A stretch of 64,000 bases of DNA, taken from Ramlibacter sp. Leaf400 (GTDB lineage Bacteria > Pseudomonadota > Gammaproteobacteria > Burkholderiales > Burkholderiaceae_C). The notes under the pieces were generated by a model. The model was not told the origin of the DNA and made no database searches. It saw only the letters and a list, made by a program, of their open reading frames with translations. The stretch is taken from positions 62,001 to 126,000 of the forward strand of contig NZ_LMQL01000012.1 of assembly GCF_001424545.1 (NCBI RefSeq), read 5' to 3'. Below, in pieces: positions 62,377 through 64,000 of the stretch (position 1 is its first letter; every line of letters starts with the position of its first letter). A program made the position numbers and the translations under genes.

Positions 62377-64000
62377 GTGCGCCGAATCACATTTGCAGTG
62401 CGGTCCTGGACCGCCGCCGTACTTCTGGGCCTAGGGGCGGGAAGCGTGCACGCGGTGGCATGCACCAAGTACGCCACGCGCTCGCACTTCAGCATCTTCT
62501 ACCAGGAGCCTTTCGTCGACAGCAAGGCGGAGGCATGCCGCAGGGCAATGCGCGGCGTCACGGCCGCGATCGAGGCGGGGGGTAGTTTCTACGCGGCCCA
62601 GTTCCTGCCTCTCGTGCTGATCGAGGACAGCCACCTCGTCTGCTATTTCAGGCAGCAGAACGCCGTCTATGTGAACCAGTTCTACTACTGGGACTACGGG
62701 ACCCGGGCGGGGGACTGTGCAGCGGCTTCACCCCCCGCCGAACCCGTGATCCCGGCCCAGACCTGCGAGGTCGGGAAATTCACCACCCGCCCCATTGCCC
62801 TCACGTCGGGCGCCAAGGTTTTCCGCCAGATGGACCTGGAAGACCACGGCGTGCATCCGCTGACCTTGACCCGCCACTACGCCAGTCGCTGGAATCACGC
62901 ACCCCTTGCCGCCGTGGGCAACGCGTGGGCCCACGCCCATGCGCACCGCATCGTCCCTTCCGGCGATGGCACGGCGAGCACCATCCAGTTCGGCGACGGG
63001 CAGGTGAGCAACTTCGCCAAGGTGCCCGGCACCGGCACGTGGAGTGCCGTGGGCAGCCAGGACGAGCTGCAGGAAACTTTCGATCGCTACACCTACAGGA
63101 AAGCCGCGGACGACAGCGTCTGGACGTTCCACCCCGTGCACGGCCGCGTCCTCTCGATCCGCTCGCGCGAAGGCTGGACCTCCACCTACGCCTACACCAA
63201 CGGCCTGCTCAAGCAGGTGACCAACCACTTCGGTCGCAAGCTCACCTTCACCCACGACGCGCAGAACCGCCTGGCCACCGCCACCCTGGCCGGCGCGACG
63301 GTCAGCTATGCCTACGACGCCGAAGGCCGTCTCGCCTCGGTCACCTACCCGGACGGCAAGTCCATCGGCTACGTCCATGAGGACGCCCGCTGGCCCGATG
63401 CCATCACCGGCGTCATCGACGAATCCGGCCAGCGCTGGGCGAACGTGGCGTACGACGACCAGGGCCGGGCGGTCCAGAGCGAGCTGGCCGGTGCGGTGGA
63501 GCGCAGCACGGTGCTCTACGCCAGCGACGCCACCACCGTCACCGACGCCCTGGGGTTCACGCGCACCTACCAGTACCAGCCGCTCAGCGGCGCGGCCATC
63601 GGCCTGGCCACGACGGCCGCCAACGCACCGGCGGCGGACGGCAACGACATCGCCACCCAGGTGTTCGATGGCCAAAGCCTGCTGGCCAGCCAGTCCGATT
63701 TCCTGGGCATCACGCGCATGTTCACCTGGGACGTGACGCGGCGCCTGCCGACTGCCGTCACCGAGGCGTCGGGCCGGGCCGAAGCGCGCACCACGCAGTA
63801 CACCTGGCACCCGACCTTGCGCCTGCCGCTGACGGAGACGCTCGGCACCCGGACCACCACCAACAGCTACGACACGGCCGGCCGGCTCCTGAGCCGGCAG
63901 CTCAGCGACACCGCCACCGGCTCGAGCCGCACCTGGTCCTGGACCTACACGGCCTCCGGACTGGTGGCCACCGAGACGGGGCCCGCCGGTGACGTCACCA
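62377..64000 (+). CDS. secreted RHS/YD-repeat protein, N-terminal part (runs off window end)
   Basis: An open frame of at least 541 codons to the window end. A signal peptide (SWTAAVLLGLGAGSVHA) is followed by a Cys-containing domain of about 100 residues, a conserved RHS entry domain (HPLTLTRHYASRWN, IQFGDGQVSNF) and YD repeats (YTNGLLKQVTNHFGRKLTFT, YDAEGRLASVTYPDGKSI, YDTAGRLLSRQLSD). RHS proteins form a hollow shell around a C-terminal toxin; the toxin end is outside the window. A GTG start at 62377 is used, with a GGGGGGA site before it; the ATG at 62372 is in another frame that stops early. No vgrG or immunity gene is visible here. Confidence 0.85.
   Translation, partial: MRRITFAVRSWTAAVLLGLGAGSVHAVACTKYATRSHFSIFYQEPFVDSKAEACRRAMRGVTAAIEAGGSFYAAQFLPLVLIEDSHLVCYFRQQNAVYVNQFYYWDYGTRAGDCAAASPPAEPVIPAQTCEVGKFTTRPIALTSGAKVFRQMDLEDHGVHPLTLTRHYASRWNHAPLAAVGNAWAHAHAHRIVPSGDGTASTIQFGDGQVSNFAKVPGTGTWSAVGSQDELQETFDRYTYRKAADDSVWTFHPVHGRVLSIRSREGWTSTYAYTNGLLKQVTNHFGRKLTFTHDAQNRLATATLAGATVSYAYDAEGRLASVTYPDGKSIGYVHEDARWPDAITGVIDESGQRWANVAYDDQGRAVQSELAGAVERSTVLYASDATTVTDALGFTRTYQYQPLSGAAIGLATTAANAPAADGNDIATQVFDGQSLLASQSDFLGITRMFTWDVTRRLPTAVTEASGRAEARTTQYTWHPTLRLPLTETLGTRTTTNSYDTAGRLLSRQLSDTATGSSRTWSWTYTASGLVATETGPAGDVT

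Noticed and set aside
62728-63810. A 360-codon minus-strand frame
   Set aside because: It is antisense to the RHS protein, whose plus-strand frame is open throughout and shows YD repeats and a signal peptide.

Overview
This is a gene-dense window of about 70% G+C from a bacterial chromosome. It contains 64 protein-coding loci (one broken, two cut by the window ends), very short intergenic gaps, and no rRNA, tRNA, CRISPR array, insertion sequence or prophage that I can recognise. The combination of a complete sox operon, many Bug-type tripartite-tricarboxylate-transporter (TTT) binding proteins, a leucine-degradation (liu) cluster, orphan cytochromes c and dRS3-like intergenic repeats points to a betaproteobacterium of the Burkholderiales, probably Comamonadaceae (Ramlibacter/Variovorax-like). 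The genus is an inference from gene content, not a database match.

Layout. 1-3,063: the tail of an acyl-CoA dehydrogenase, an aromatic-ring FAD monooxygenase with a small DUF2783-like partner, a DUF3237 protein and an ankyrin-repeat protein. 3,222-13,523: a complete minus-strand sulfur-oxidation region: soxCDYZAXB, then upstream a SoxH-like metallo-hydrolase, an ArsR-family thiol regulator, a DsrE-like protein, a YeeE/YedE thiosulfate-transporter-like protein and a small membrane protein. The genes together predict periplasmic oxidation of thiosulfate to sulfate with electrons passing to cytochromes. 13,784-17,415: an alpha/beta hydrolase, a TraX-like membrane protein and a cobalt-type nitrile hydratase operon with overlapping genes. 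17,579-19,330: two secreted low-complexity proteins, one a (GGGS)-type glycine-rich protein and one a basic Ala/Lys/Pro protein, which share a similar upstream leader. 19,338-24,766: a TRAP binding protein and class II aldolase, divergent from an XRE-cupin regulator across a striking palindromic operator; a methyltransferase divergent from an HxlR regulator; a diheme cytochrome c.

24,877-37,916 is a catabolic island: an acyl-CoA ligase, three Bug-type binding proteins (one frameshifted), a DadA-like oxidoreductase, an amidohydrolase, a carbon-nitrogen hydrolase, an IclR regulator, a SnoaL-like protein, a duplicated ABM-domain protein, TctAB permease subunits and a MarR regulator. It looks built to import and hydrolyse an amide or dipeptide-like carboxylate. 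37,928-49,541 holds housekeeping and accessory genes: an ABC exporter, glutaminase, a CYTH-CHAD protein, an AlkK-like acyl-CoA ligase, a multi-PAS histidine kinase, a glycine-zipper protein and a glycosyltransferase. 49,576-50,955 is a lipoprotein of repeated propeller-like units. 51,128-60,813 is a leucine/isovalerate degradation cluster: an AraC regulator, the two methylcrotonyl-CoA carboxylase subunits, an IVD/LCAD-type acyl-CoA dehydrogenase, enoyl-CoA hydratase, hydroxymethylglutaryl-CoA lyase, plus GhrA and a DUF4126 protein. 60,920-62,285 is a YbaK / DUF1289 / DsbA-like isomerase operon. From 62,377 a secreted RHS/YD-repeat protein runs off the end of the window.

Intergenic regions are seeded with at least ten copies of an 80-170 bp inverted-repeat element whose ends match the dRS3 pattern (ATTCCC-N8-GGGAAT), mostly between convergent genes. 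At two places a second palindromic repeat built on CACAGAGG units sits inside such an element. No gene-free stretch exceeds 300 bases.
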